Source: Phytohabitans rumicis
Lineage (GTDB): Bacteria > Actinomycetota > Actinomycetes > Mycobacteriales > Micromonosporaceae
NCBI RefSeq assembly: GCF_011764445.1
Contig: NZ_BLPG01000001.1
Span: 1,364,001 to 1,428,000, forward strand
Reading direction: 5' to 3'
Length of the DNA stretch: 64,000 nucleotides
Positions 45,774-54,071 of the stretch are shown here, in pieces (position 1 is the first letter of the stretch; each line of letters begins with the position of its first letter). A model generated the notes under the pieces. It was not told where the DNA came from and searched no databases. It worked only from the letters and a program-made list of their open reading frames with translations. Made by a program: the position numbers and the translations under genes.

Positions 45774-46688
45774 TCAGTTGCGGGGGGCGTGTGCGCCCTC
45801 GCGGTAGCTGGGCAGCGTGGGTGTCCAGCCCAGTTCGGCCTTGGCCTTGGCGTTCGACACCCGCATAGAGGTGTCGATCATGAGGGTCGCGAAGTACGGC
45901 GCTGCCAGCCGGATGAGCCAGCCGGGCAGGCGTCGGGGCGTTTTGGTCCCCGCCACCTTGGCGTGTTCGGTGATCATCTCGCCCCACGTGACGGGTTCGT
46001 CGTCGACGATGTTGTACGCCTGGCCCGCCACGCCCTTGTCCATGGCGGCCACCGTGGCCGCCGCGGCGTCGGCCAGGTGGATCCACGACATGAACCCGCC
46101 GCCGTCCCGGGGTACCGGCAGCTTGCCGGCTCGTAGCGCGGTGATGAGCGCCTCGGAGCCGGTCAGGCCGTAGAAGGCGCCGTAGCGCAGGGCGATGCCC
46201 TCGATGCCGTCAGCGGTGAGCACCTGCTGCTCGGTCGAGGCCATGGCGGCCACGATCGGCGCCGCCTTGCCCTCGCGCTGCCGACCGAACGGGTCGCGTT
46301 CGGTCAGAACGCGCGTGCCGTGGTCGGTGAACCCGTAGCCAGGCACCATCGACTGGGTCAGGAAGCGGCGCGCACCCACGGCCCGCGCGGCCTGCAGCAG
46401 GTGGGTGGTGCCGGTGGTGCGCAGGCGGTTGGTCATCTCCATGTCGGTGAATCTGGCCGGGGGCTTGGCCAGCGCGGTGAGCTGATGGATCACCACGTCG
46501 GCCGACATCCCGTCCACCGCTCGCAGCAGCGCGTCCCGGTCCAGAACATCGGCGACCACTAGCCGGGCACCGGGCACCCGCGCGGCGGAGTTGCGGCTCA
46601 GGGCGTACACCTCGTGCCGCTGCACACGCAACGCCTTCACGAGCGGGCGGCCGATCGCGCCGGTGGCGCCGGCAAGGAGGATCTTCAT
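45774..46688 (-). CDS. NAD-dependent epimerase/dehydratase-like protein (paralogue of 48107 gene)
   Basis: The 304-residue protein begins MKILLAGATGAIGRPLVKAL, an extended-SDR Rossmann motif. It continues with DVVIHQLTAL, NRLRTTGTTHLLQAARAVGARRFLTQSMV, IEGIALRYGAFYG, FMSWIHLADAAAATVAAMDKGVAGQAYNIVDDEPVT and SNAKAKAELGWTP. The same ordered blocks occur in the plus-strand gene at 48107, so the two are paralogues sharing a TetR regulator. The usual YxxxK pair is not obvious, and the role is unknown. Its ATG overlaps the stop of the membrane-protein gene (ATGA). Confidence 0.87.
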   Translation of the reverse strand: MKILLAGATGAIGRPLVKALRVQRHEVYALSRNSAARVPGARLVVADVLDRDALLRAVDGMSADVVIHQLTALAKPPARFTDMEMTNRLRTTGTTHLLQAARAVGARRFLTQSMVPGYGFTDHGTRVLTERDPFGRQREGKAAPIVAAMASTEQQVLTADGIEGIALRYGAFYGLTGSEALITALRAGKLPVPRDGGGFMSWIHLADAAAATVAAMDKGVAGQAYNIVDDEPVTWGEMITEHAKVAGTKTPRRLPGWLIRLAAPYFATLMIDTSMRVSNAKAKAELGWTPTLPSYREGAHAPRN

Positions 46689-47065
46689 GCTGTGGCCTTC
46701 TTTCGTAGACGCAGGGCGATGGTGGCAAGGGAGATCACGGTGAAGACGGCGAGGATCGGCACGTCGGTGCCGTGACCGCCCAGGTGGCGGTCCAGGAAGT
46801 GGGTCATCGTGTGCAGGCCACTGGCGACCGCGAAACCGGCCAGGGTGACCACCAACGCGTCCGACCAGATCAGCGCGAACAGCAGGGCGGCGCCGATGCC
46901 GACCTGGAAGGCACCGGCGTCGTGCACCAGATGCTCATTGAGGGGGTGGTAGTTGACGTAGTCGACGAAGCCAGCGGGCAGCAGCGCCCAAAGGCCGAAC
47001 ACCGACATGCTGGCCGCGCTCAATAGCACGCCCACCACCACCAGGGGTTCTGGTTTACTTCTCAA
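46685..47065 (-). CDS. Small four-helix membrane protein
   Basis: About 126 residues from a TTG at 47065, which follows GGAGGCCGGA; a TTG at 47101 is also open. Four hydrophobic segments are seen: LVVVGVLLSAASMSVFGLWALL, AFQVGIGAALLFALIW, ALVVTLAGFAVASGLHTMTHF and VPILAVFTVISLATIALRL. A conserved-looking HPLNEHLVHDAGAF loop precedes the second. It resembles small DoxX-like or DUF4345-like integral proteins, but I cannot name the family. It is first in an operon with the epimerase and is probably repressed through the TetR boxes upstream. Confidence 0.7.
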   Translation of the reverse strand: MRSKPEPLVVVGVLLSAASMSVFGLWALLPAGFVDYVNYHPLNEHLVHDAGAFQVGIGAALLFALIWSDALVVTLAGFAVASGLHTMTHFLDRHLGGHGTDVPILAVFTVISLATIALRLRKKATA

Positions 47066-47239
47066 TCCGGCCTCCGTTCGGAGTGCACGACGACGCCGCA
47101 AACATCAGCTCCGCTACGTCGAACCCGCGCGCCAACCAGCCACGGCGACGATGTGGCCGCAGCTGAACCGGATCCGCAACGGCGACCGAGTGGCCATCGG
47201 AAGTGCGGCATTCATCGGCGCTCCTACCGTACCGATCGG

Positions 47240-47253
47240 ACGGCACGTGCCGT
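47240..47253. promoter_or_regulatory. TetR box 1
   Basis: ACGGCACGTGCCGT, a perfect 14-bp palindrome, lies in the divergent gap, about 175 bp upstream of the minus-strand membrane-protein/epimerase operon. The same word recurs at 47298 and 47988. Confidence 0.85.
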
Positions 47254-47297
47254 GCCGTTCTCCTCGTACGGTACGAACACTCACCCGTCCTGTCAAG

Positions 47298-47311
47298 ACG
47301 GCACGTGCCGT
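47298..47311. promoter_or_regulatory. TetR box 2
   Basis: A second perfect ACGGCACGTGCCGT ends 17 bp before the tetR ATG, where bound repressor would block its own transcription or ribosome access. This is the expected place for an autoregulatory site. Confidence 0.87.
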
Positions 47312-47328
47312 TCTAGTAGGATGCTCGC

Positions 47329-47910
47329 ATGGCCGAAAAGCGCACCGACCGAGCCTTGGACCGCACCGAGCTCATCAAGCAGACAACCCTAGAGCTGGCC
47401 CAGGAGCTTGGCTTCACCAAGCTCAGCATCGAAGCTGTCGCCGCCCGCGCGGGAGTCGGCAAGCACACGATCTATCGTCGCTGGCCGTCGAAGGGCGCCC
47501 TGTTCCTCGATGCCCTGCTTCCGGCGGACGCGCAGGCGCTCGATATCCCAAACACCGGGGACATCGAGGCCGACCTGCGCACGCAGACCTATGCCGCCGT
47601 CGACCTGCTGGGTCGGCCACCATTCGGCCCGCTCTACCAGGCGTTGCTGGGTGAGGCCCAGCATGACCCGTCGGTCGCCGCGGCGCTCAACGAGCGCTTC
47701 ATCGGCCCGCAAGCCCAGAGGGTGCGGGCCCGGCTCAAGCTCGCCCAACGACAAGGGCAGGTGGCGCCGGAACTTGATCTCGATCTCGCCTTTGCCATCC
47801 TGTCCGGCCCGCTCTACTTCCAGTTCCTGATAGCGCAGGAAATCGTGACTCACGGTTACATTGATCGCGTGTTCTCGGCACTTTTCGCCGGGATGCGACC
47901 GAGCCCGTAG
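47329..47910 (+). CDS. TetR-family regulator of a two-epimerase regulon
   Basis: The 193-residue protein has the TetR HTH (IKQTTLELAQELGFTKLSIEAVAARAGVGKHTIYRRWPSKGALFLDAL) and a C-terminal domain with ADLRTQTYAAVDLLGRPPFGPLYQALLGEAQHDPSVAAALNERF, typical of the TetR_C group with a helical ligand pocket. The palindrome ACGGCACGTGCCGT occurs just before this gene, in the divergent promoter region and before the epimerase gene at 48107, which predicts a compact three-promoter regulon. The regulator lies between its two target operons. Confidence 0.92.
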   Translation: MAEKRTDRALDRTELIKQTTLELAQELGFTKLSIEAVAARAGVGKHTIYRRWPSKGALFLDALLPADAQALDIPNTGDIEADLRTQTYAAVDLLGRPPFGPLYQALLGEAQHDPSVAAALNERFIGPQAQRVRARLKLAQRQGQVAPELDLDLAFAILSGPLYFQFLIAQEIVTHGYIDRVFSALFAGMRPSP

Positions 47911-47987
47911 GGCGCCAGCGCCGCCCTCTCCAGCCGCGACGCGCCGTCGTCTGAGCGGGACGCCGGTCAGTTCTGTTATCGATCAGC

Positions 47988-48061
47988 ACGGCACGTGCCG
48001 TATTGACAGTGCCAGGCACGCGGATTTACTGTGAATCTCGAACGGCACGACACGTACCGTT
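47988..48061 (+). promoter_or_regulatory. TetR box 3 and a degenerate fourth site
   Basis: A third perfect ACGGCACGTGCCGT is at 47988-48001, 105 bp before the epimerase start. A weaker inverted pair, ACGGCACG and CGTACCGT separated by three bases, follows at 48042-48060. Together they mark the promoter of the 48107 gene as part of the TetR regulon. Confidence 0.8.
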
Positions 48062-48106
48062 CTTGTTGTGGGGATGACCGCAACATCACGCGGAAGGATG
48101 ATGATC

Positions 48107-49039
48107 ATGCGAGTGTTCGTTGCCGGTGGGACTGGGGTTCTTGGCCGTCGGTTGGTGCCGCGACTTGTGGCGCGGGGGCACGAGGTGATCGCGACGACGA
48201 CCAGCGCGGCCAAGCTCGACCTGGTGGTGCAGTTGGGCGCCAAGGGTGTGGTGATGGACGGGCTGGACCGAATGTCGGTGCGCGACGCGGTCGCCGCCGC
48301 ACAGCCGGACGCGATCCTCCACCAGATGACCGCCATCAACCCGGTGCACGCGGGCCAGCCCAGCTTCAAGCACATGGACCGCTGGTTCGCCGGAACCAAC
48401 CGGCTGCGCACCGAGGGCACGGACAACCTGCTGGCCGCGGCGCAGGCGACCGGTGTGACCAACATCGTCGCGCAGAGCTACGCCGCTTGGAACGGCTTGC
48501 GTCAGGGCGGCTGGGTGAAGACCGAGCGGGACATGCTGGACCCGATGAAGGGGACTACGGCGGCGCCTGGAATGGCGGCGATCGGCCATGTGGAAAATGC
48601 CGTCGTCAAGGCCGGCGGCGCGGTCCTTCGCTATGGCTGGTTCTACGGGCCGGACGCCACCGAGGCCCTGGCCGAGCCGGTCCGCAAGCGCCAGTTCCCG
48701 ATCGTCGGCGACGGCGCGGGCCACACATCGTTTGTGCACCTGGACGACGCGGCCAGCGCCACCATCCTGACCGTGGAGCAGCACGCCAAGGGCGTGTTCA
48801 ACATCGTCGACGACGAACCGGCCCCGGCGAACCAATGGCTGCCCTACACGGCCGCATGCGCGGGGGCGAAAAAACCGATGCGGGTTCCAGTCTGGCTGGC
48901 CCGGCCGCTCGCAGGACAGGTAGCGGTAATCCTGATGACCGAGGGCCGCGGCTTCTCCAACGCCAAGGCCAAGCGAGAACTCGGCTGGACGCTGCGCTAC
49001 CCCTCGTGGCGGCAGGGCTTCAAGGAGGAACTGGCGTGA
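48107..49039 (+). CDS. NAD-dependent epimerase/dehydratase-like protein (paralogue of 45774 gene)
   Basis: The 310-residue protein begins MRVFVAGGTGVLGRRLVPRL at an ATG nine bases after GGAAGG; upstream ATGs in the same frame sit on the ribosome site. It shares the block order of the 45774-46688 protein: NRLRTEGTDNLLAAAQATGVTNIVAQSY, AVLRYGWFYGP, HTSFVHLDDAASATILTVEQHAKGVFNIVDDEP and FSNAKAKRELGWT. The presence of two paralogues under one TetR repressor suggests consecutive or redundant steps on a related substrate (inference). Confidence 0.88.
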   Translation: MRVFVAGGTGVLGRRLVPRLVARGHEVIATTTSAAKLDLVVQLGAKGVVMDGLDRMSVRDAVAAAQPDAILHQMTAINPVHAGQPSFKHMDRWFAGTNRLRTEGTDNLLAAAQATGVTNIVAQSYAAWNGLRQGGWVKTERDMLDPMKGTTAAPGMAAIGHVENAVVKAGGAVLRYGWFYGPDATEALAEPVRKRQFPIVGDGAGHTSFVHLDDAASATILTVEQHAKGVFNIVDDEPAPANQWLPYTAACAGAKKPMRVPVWLARPLAGQVAVILMTEGRGFSNAKAKRELGWTLRYPSWRQGFKEELA

Positions 49040-49198
49040 CGCGCCTGCCGTAGCCGCCGCGCGTCGCCCCACAGCTGGACAGTCCTTGCTTGCACGAGAA
49101 TCCACCGTCACAACCGTTCGGATCGCTAAGAACCCTGCCAACCTCGCGCGAACCGGACAACCAAGGCCAGCTCGCGACGTTCTCGACAGCTCGCAGGA

Positions 49199-49747
49199 TC
49201 ACTCGTGAGGTAGCCCGGACACTCGCAAGGCTCCTCCGGATTCGCTGCCGCCTGTTCTTGGAACGTCCTGGTCTAGCACTCGCAGGTTGGTGTGCTTTGC
49301 GGCTTGGCGCTGGAGCTGGTTGTTCTCCTCCCGCAGTTCAGCGTTGGCGAGGGTCAGCAGCTGGATCTGGTTGGCGTAGGTGGTGATGGTGTCCTTTAGT
49401 TCGCGTAGTTGTGCGGCGTGCTCGCGGCGTAGTGCCCGTTCGGTCTGGCGTAGCCGCGTGACCTCTTCACGCAGCTCGTCGGGTTCAGGACGGGTGGTTT
49501 CGGGGGCCGCCAGGATGCTCTTGATGACCGGTGCGGCGGGCGAGCGGTAGTAGGAGGCGCGGGAGATCCCTGCCTCGGTGCAGATGTTGGTGACGGTGAT
49601 GGCCCCGTCGGTGAGTTCGGGCCGGCCCTGCATGAGGCGCTCGAACGCGGCCATGGCGGCGCGGTCGAGGTCGGACAGGTCTCGCTGTTCTCGGGTGAGC
49701 TGGGCGAACGCGGACCTGATGTGTTCGCCGGTCCGATCGGGGCTCAT
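49199..49747 (-). CDS. Accessory protein of a tyrosine-recombinase transposon (TnpC/DUF6262-like)
   Basis: The 182-residue protein has a TetR-like helix-turn-helix (TDGAITVTNICTEAGISRASYYR) followed by a long coiled coil (EPDELREEVTRLRQTERALRREHAAQLRELKDTITTYANQIQLLTLANAELREENNQLQRQA). This layout is that of the third gene of Tn554-like elements, where it orients or assists two tyrosine recombinases. The expected recombinase gene upstream has been replaced by an IS3 copy whose end is at 49836. The coding-like stretch 49748-49835 may be the last bit of that recombinase. Confidence 0.65.
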   Translation of the reverse strand: MSPDRTGEHIRSAFAQLTREQRDLSDLDRAAMAAFERLMQGRPELTDGAITVTNICTEAGISRASYYRSPAAPVIKSILAAPETTRPEPDELREEVTRLRQTERALRREHAAQLRELKDTITTYANQIQLLTLANAELREENNQLQRQAAKHTNLRVLDQDVPRTGGSESGGALRVSGLPHE

Positions 49748-49874
49748 GCCGGCGCCGGGTAGGGCCGTCGCCGTTGATCTCGTCGATCAGCGTGTTCAGG
49801 CTGGTGAGGTGTTCGCTGAGGGCTGTGCGTTGCAGTGAAGTTCCCCCGGTTTTCCGGACGGGGACGTGTGGTGA

Positions 49875-50759
49875 TCACGCTGCTCGTTGAGCGGGCGTGT
49901 GGTGGGTTTGTTCGTACTGTACGGGGCTGAGGTAGCCCAGGGCGGAGTGTCGCCGGGTCGGGTTGTACCAGGCGTTGATCCACTCGAAGATGGCGTTGGC
50001 GAGGTCGTCGCGGGTGCGCCAGGTGTGCCGGTCCAACAGTTCGGTTTGCAGGCTGGCGAAGAACGCTTCGGCCATGGCGTTGTCGTAGCAGTCGCCGATG
50101 CTGCCCATGGAGGCGAGGATCCCGGCGTCGCGGAGCCGTTTGCCGAAGATGTAGGAGGTGTACTGGGCGCCGTGGTCGCTGTGGTGGATCACGGTGCCGT
50201 CGGTGGGTCGGCGGGTCCAGGTGGCCATGTCCAGGGCGTCGCAGACCAATTCGGCTCGCATGTGGTCGCCGATGGCCCAGCCCACCACGCGGCGGGAGTA
50301 CACGTCCAGGACGACGGCGAGGTAAAGCCAGCCCTGCCAGGTCATCTGCTGGGTGATGTCGGCGACCCAGAGCTGGTTGGGTTGCTCGGCGGTGAACTTG
50401 CGTGCGACCAGGTCGTCGGCGGGTGCCGCCTCGGGGTCGCGGACGGTGCAGCCGTGGAGCCGGCGGCGGTGGATGCCTTGCAGGCCAGCGTCTCTCATTA
50501 GCCGCTCGACCCGTTTACGTCCACAGTGGATTTTGTGGCCGAGCCGTAGTTCGGCGTGTACCCGCGGCGAGCCGTAGCTGCCGCGAGAGTCGGCGTGGAT
50601 GTCGATGATCGCATTGGTCAGATAGGCGTCGTCCAGATCGCGGCCGGAGGGGCCGTTGGTGCGCCACTCGTGGAACCCGGAACGGGACACGCCCAGGGTG
50701 CGGCACAGCAGGGTGATCGGGTAGGTGGCCTTCTCCACCTCGATGAACCGGTAGATCAT
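49875..50759 (-). CDS. IS3-family transposase OrfB (DDE integrase domain)
   Basis: The 294-residue protein has the HTH_21 start (YPITLLCRTLGVSRSGFHEWRTNGPS), then the rve integrase core with Asp in VADITQQMTWQGWLYLAVVLDVYSRR, Asp in HHSDHGAQYTS and Glu in CYDNAMAEAFFASLQTE, closing with HSALGYLSPVQYE. All DDE residues are present, so the element could be active. Its ATG overlaps the orfA stop (ATGA). IS3 elements usually make an OrfAB fusion by frameshifting near such overlaps. Confidence 0.95.
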   Translation of the reverse strand: MIYRFIEVEKATYPITLLCRTLGVSRSGFHEWRTNGPSGRDLDDAYLTNAIIDIHADSRGSYGSPRVHAELRLGHKIHCGRKRVERLMRDAGLQGIHRRRLHGCTVRDPEAAPADDLVARKFTAEQPNQLWVADITQQMTWQGWLYLAVVLDVYSRRVVGWAIGDHMRAELVCDALDMATWTRRPTDGTVIHHSDHGAQYTSYIFGKRLRDAGILASMGSIGDCYDNAMAEAFFASLQTELLDRHTWRTRDDLANAIFEWINAWYNPTRRHSALGYLSPVQYEQTHHTPAQRAA

Positions 50760-51046
50760 CGGGGTGGCAGAACGTTCTGTTGGGCGAAGAAGGCCGCGGC
50801 TTTTACCAAGATCTCCTTTTCCATCTCCAGCACCCGAACCTGACGGCGCAGCACACGAAGCTCCTCGCGTTCAGCGCCGGTCAGGCCCTCACGGTGCCCT
50901 TCCTCGACGTCGGCCTGGGACATCCAGTTCCGCAGGCACGACTCGGAGATCCCCAAACTCTTGGCCAGCTCGGCCACCGGCTTCTCACGCCGGCGCGCCA
51001 GTTCCACCGCACGACGGCGGAACTCCGCAGGATGTGGTGCGGGCAT
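50756..51046 (-). CDS. IS3-family transposase OrfA
   Basis: The 96-residue protein (start MPAPHPAEFRRRAVELARR) contains the HTH_Tnp_1 motif (KPVAELAKSLGISESCLRNWMSQADV) and a leucine zipper (LRVLRRQVRVLEMEKEILVKAAAFF), the usual OrfA parts for binding the IS ends and multimerising. The in-frame extension to 51133 would run across the terminal repeat and is disfavoured. Confidence 0.93.
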   Translation of the reverse strand: MPAPHPAEFRRRAVELARRREKPVAELAKSLGISESCLRNWMSQADVEEGHREGLTGAEREELRVLRRQVRVLEMEKEILVKAAAFFAQQNVLPPR

Positions 51047-51114
51047 GTCCGGACTCCTCTCAGTGAGGACAACTGCTGCCCTCACACCTGGGTTGTCCGG
51101 AAACCGGGGGAACT

Positions 51115-51339
51115 TCAGGTTGTGAACCTCCACGCCTCCGCGGCAGCCTCTGTGGCGGTTGCTCGCACGAATGGGACACTCGAAACGCCTGACTTCTGAA
51201 AGGCAACGAGGCGCCTATTGTCTAATGTGAACATCTGTCCGCCGCACTCAACCAACCGAAGCCGCGCCACCGCGCCCTCCGACACGCCCTGACCATCAGG
51301 TGCCACTCTGAGTAACCTGAACTCGCAATCGTCGACCAT
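51115..51339 (-). pseudogene. C-terminal polymorphic-toxin fragment
   Basis: The 74-codon piece (start MVDDCEFRLLRVAPDGQGVS) contains MFTLDNRRLVAFQKSGVSSVPFVRAT and ends EAWRFTT. The TLDNRRL block is typical of C-terminal toxin modules of secreted RHS/WapA-like proteins. There is no secretion or repeat domain attached. The stop codon falls on the end of the IS3 element, so the original end may have been altered. An upstream start at 51408 overlaps the S1-like gene. Confidence 0.5.
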
Positions 51340-51349
51340 CAGATCGGGC

Positions 51350-51625
51350 TCATTCTTCCTTCTCCGCCGATCGGGTCCGCGCCTCCGAGAGATGGCTCTG
51401 CCGAGCACTTAGACGCAGCTGGCCAGCACTCGTATAGCCGGCGCCGACGACCGCGATGGATTCCCCTATGGCGGGCCAGTCGTGCCGTTCGGTTGGAGAG
51501 TCCGCTATTAACGCACGATCCACTACCCCGGTTTCACCGGACGGAATGCGAACCAGCAGTCCGTATGGAACGTGGTCAACCACCGTTCCCTCCACTATCG
51601 CCCACCTTGACAACCTGTCGATCAC
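51350..51625 (-). CDS. Small S1-like domain protein, possible immunity protein
   Basis: The 91-residue product reads AIVEGTVVDHVPYGLLVRIPSGETGVVDRALI, then AIGESIAVVGAGYTSAGQLRLSARQ, which fits a five-strand S1/OB-fold RNA-binding domain. Proteins of this kind often stand alone between toxin modules in actinobacterial toxin clusters and may act as immunity proteins. It lies between two toxin fragments on the same strand, which supports that reading but does not prove it. Confidence 0.6.
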   Translation of the reverse strand: MIDRLSRWAIVEGTVVDHVPYGLLVRIPSGETGVVDRALIADSPTERHDWPAIGESIAVVGAGYTSAGQLRLSARQSHLSEARTRSAEKEE

Positions 51626-51627
51626 CG

Positions 51628-51933
51628 TTACCTACCTGACCAGGGAAAACGTGGGAATCGATTGAACGCCTCGAAGAGTTCTTTCGGAATAATGTACTCC
51701 AAATGATTTTCCGTCAATCCATCATAGACGTCGATTCTACCAGCTTTGACATGTTCGTTGAGCCAGTCATTCGGCACCTTGACGCCAAATCCGACACCGT
51801 GGGTATCTCCATGATTCTGCGCCCATTCTGTCGCCGTCAGCTTGTTTCCAAAATGAGCAGATCCATCAGGGTTGTTTCCAGGACTACCAGGGAAGTGATT
51901 AGGATTGAGCCCTGTGCCTGCCGACAAATGCAT
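51628..51933 (-). pseudogene. Toxin C-terminal fragment, HYD1/ADP-ribosyltransferase-like
   Basis: The 101-codon piece contains NPNHFPGSPGNNPDGSAHFGN, then GVGFGVKVPNDWLNEHVKAGRIDVYDGLTENHLEYIIPKELFEAFNRF. This matches the end of secreted toxin modules with an ADP-ribosyltransferase-like (HYD1) fold, as far as I can judge by eye. The N-terminal part of such a protein is missing. A well-placed AAGGAGG and ATG at 51991 open a different, 30-codon frame that leads into this one, so a frameshift may also be involved. The IS481-like element lies just upstream. Confidence 0.5.
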
Positions 51934-52038
51934 CCGTGCTGTTCAGGGCCGTCTCCGGCGCCGATGCGTCGATCTTGAGTCGCTCCGTCATGTCCTCCTT
52001 GTACATCGCAGTCGGTGACTACGCGATGATGCCCGTTC

Positions 52039-53136
52039 GTGTTGTTGCGACTGGCGTACCTGGGGATCACCAACGCGTTCGCGCTGCTGCGGCTGTTGCC
52101 GGGTAGCGATCGGGACAAGGACGCGGAGATTCTCGCTCTGCGCCACCAGCTCACGGTGCTGCAGCGTCAGCTCGACGGGCAGCGGGTGCGGTTCGACCCG
52201 GCCGACCGGGCATGGCTGGCGGCGTTGCTGCACCGGCTACCGAAACCGAGCCTGCAGGGCCTGCGGTTGCTGGTGCGTCCTGACACGGTGCTGCGCTGGC
52301 ATCGGGATCTCGCCGCCCGCCGGCATGCGGTCGCGTCACGGCCCCCAGGTCGGGGCCGGCCGCCGACCATACGCTCGATCCGGGTGCTGGTGCTCCGTCT
52401 GGTGGCCGAGAACCCGTCGTGGGGGTATCGCCGGGTGCACGGGGAGCTGCTCACGCTCGGGATCACGGTCGCAGCGTCCACGGTGTGGGAGCTCCTCCAC
52501 CAGGCCGGGATCGACCCTGCCCCGAACCGGGCCGCCACGACCTGGACACAGTTCCTCCGTTCGCAGGCAGAAGCGTTGCTGGCGGCCGACTTCATCGAGA
52601 CCGTCACACTCGCCGGCACCCGGATGTACATCCTCGCGGTGATCGAGCACGCCAGCCGCCGCATCCGGATCCTCGGCGCGACCGCGCATCCGACCACCGG
52701 ATGGGTGACCCAGGCCGCCCGCAACCTGGTGATGGACCTTGAGGACGCCGGCTGCCGGGTGAAATACCTGATCCGAGACCGGGACGGCAAGTACCCACAC
52801 CTGTTCGACGAAGTCCTTGCCGACGCTGGTATCGAGGTCGTACTGACCGGTGTGCGCTTACCCCGAATGAACGCGATCATGGAACGCTGGGTACGGACCT
52901 GCCGCCACGAGCTGCTGGACCGGACGTTGATCTGGAACCAGCAGCATCTACTGCACGCGCTGCGCGAGTTCGAGGCGTTCTACAACACACACCGCCCGCA
53001 CCAGGGCCTCGCGAACGCCCGACCACTGGCACCGCTACCCGAACCGGTCACCGATCCGGACCGGCTCGCCCACCTGAACATCCGTCGACGCGACCGCCTC
53101 GGAGGCGTCCTCCTAGAGTACGAGCACGCCGCTTGA
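52039..53136 (+). CDS. Integrase-core transposase (IS481/IS3-like)
   Basis: The 365-residue protein starts at a GTG (LLRLAYLGITNAFALLRLL). It has an N-terminal helical part with EILALRHQLTVLQRQL, an HTH region (VLRLVAENPSWGYRRVHGELLTLGITVAASTVWELLHQAG) and an rve core with Asp in AADFIETVTLAGTRMYILAVIEH, Asp in YLIRDRDGKYPHLFDEV and Glu in PRMNAIMERWVRTCRHELLDR. All three DDE residues are present. Terminal inverted repeats were not identified, so the element boundaries are unknown. It is a lone-transposase type common in actinobacteria. Confidence 0.88.
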   Translation: MLLRLAYLGITNAFALLRLLPGSDRDKDAEILALRHQLTVLQRQLDGQRVRFDPADRAWLAALLHRLPKPSLQGLRLLVRPDTVLRWHRDLAARRHAVASRPPGRGRPPTIRSIRVLVLRLVAENPSWGYRRVHGELLTLGITVAASTVWELLHQAGIDPAPNRAATTWTQFLRSQAEALLAADFIETVTLAGTRMYILAVIEHASRRIRILGATAHPTTGWVTQAARNLVMDLEDAGCRVKYLIRDRDGKYPHLFDEVLADAGIEVVLTGVRLPRMNAIMERWVRTCRHELLDRTLIWNQQHLLHALREFEAFYNTHRPHQGLANARPLAPLPEPVTDPDRLAHLNIRRRDRLGGVLLEYEHAA

Positions 53137-53159
53137 CCTGCACGGATGTGATTGTCGGC

Positions 53160-53318
53160 AGTTACACGGTCCCGGCCACCGCGACGGTGGTACAGCCGGC
53201 CTTCCCGCGCAGCGGCGAACGGGCCGGCCAGTTCGGTCACAAGCCGGTCGAGATGGTTGCGGGAGATCCCGGTGAAGACAGAATGGGACAGGGCCGCACG
53301 GGCCGTTTTGATCGTCAC
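53160..53318 (-). pseudogene. N-terminal fragment of an IS5-type transposase
   Basis: On the minus strand the frame reads HSVFTGISRNHLDRLVTELAGPFAAAREGRLYHRRGG, the helical N-terminus of DDE transposases of the IS5/HTH_Tnp_4 type. It then degenerates and runs into the end of the neighbouring transposase gene. The remaining 200 or more residues are absent, so it is a remnant. Confidence 0.6.
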
Positions 53319-53599
53319 AAATCAGCGACCGTGCGGCCCGCCACCACTTTGATCAAGCCGACACGCCGGGTTACATCAATACTCCACTATTGATCCCCAG
53401 GTCGTTACTGACAAAGGCTCAATCGGCTGAATCTCTCCGGCCAGCGCAAGATTTGCTCAAGTTTCGTCTTACGCATCAGACATTCGTTGACGACGACAGC
53501 ACCGGATGCCAACATCTCTTCGCATCGGCGGTGATCGTTGGCATCCAAGGGGGAGGCCAATTGCTGTCGGAACTGGCGAATCCTGGAAGGGAAAAGACA

Positions 53600-54061
53600 G
53601 TGAGACGAATCCGCAAGAAGGTGTACGCGGCGCTGATGGGAACTGTGCTCGCGATTGGCTTCGTGACGGTGTTTTCATCCCCGGCCTCCGCCCAGGATCT
53701 GTACTGGAAAGTCGGAACGGCCGTATCGCACTCCACGGTGTTTTCCGGGTCAAACAACAACAACATCCAATGTTTCACCGCCGGTGGGTTCTACGCGACA
53801 ATGTGCATCCGGTACGACCGCAGAACCCTCTACGTACGAAGCGACAAGGCCGACGGTTACTTCAAGCTCGGACAGTTCGCCGGAGGCAGCTCCAGTAACA
53901 TCTACCGCTGCCAGAACAACAAGGCGAACTCATCCGGCAACGGCACCTGGGTGAAATGCCAGTGGAACTGGCCGAAGTCCGGGATGTACATCCTGCGGGT
54001 CGGACACGGCCAGGCCGATTGGTACACGCTCAGTTCAACAAGCACATGGTATTTGTATTAG
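53600..54061 (+). CDS. Secreted protein of unknown function
   Basis: The 153-residue precursor starts at a GTG after GGAAGGG. It has a clear signal peptide: RRIRKK, a hydrophobic core YAALMGTVLAIGFVTVF and a signal-peptidase site SSPASA-QD. The mature part is rich in Gly, Ser, Asn, Tyr and Trp with three cysteines (QCFTAG, TMCIRYD and YRCQNN) plus VKCQW, so disulphides are likely. It looks like a small beta-rich extracellular protein. No family was recognised. A terminator follows 11 bp after its stop, so it is a single-gene transcript. Confidence 0.8.
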   Translation: MRRIRKKVYAALMGTVLAIGFVTVFSSPASAQDLYWKVGTAVSHSTVFSGSNNNNIQCFTAGGFYATMCIRYDRRTLYVRSDKADGYFKLGQFAGGSSSNIYRCQNNKANSSGNGTWVKCQWNWPKSGMYILRVGHGQADWYTLSSTSTWYLY

Positions 54062-54071
54062 CGTAGCCCTG

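Larger units (their letters stand above)
49836..51117 (-). mobile_element. IS3-family insertion sequence, complete
   Basis: The element is 1282 bp. Its left end reads TGAAGTTCCCCCGGTTTTCC and the reverse complement of its right end reads TGAAGTTCCCCCGGTTTCCG, so the inverted repeats match over about 23 bp with one base difference in a T run. It contains orfA and orfB overlapping by four bases. No target duplication was obvious (CAG on the left, GGT on the right). It separates a transposon accessory gene from toxin fragments and disrupts the end of the 51115 gene. Confidence 0.88.
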
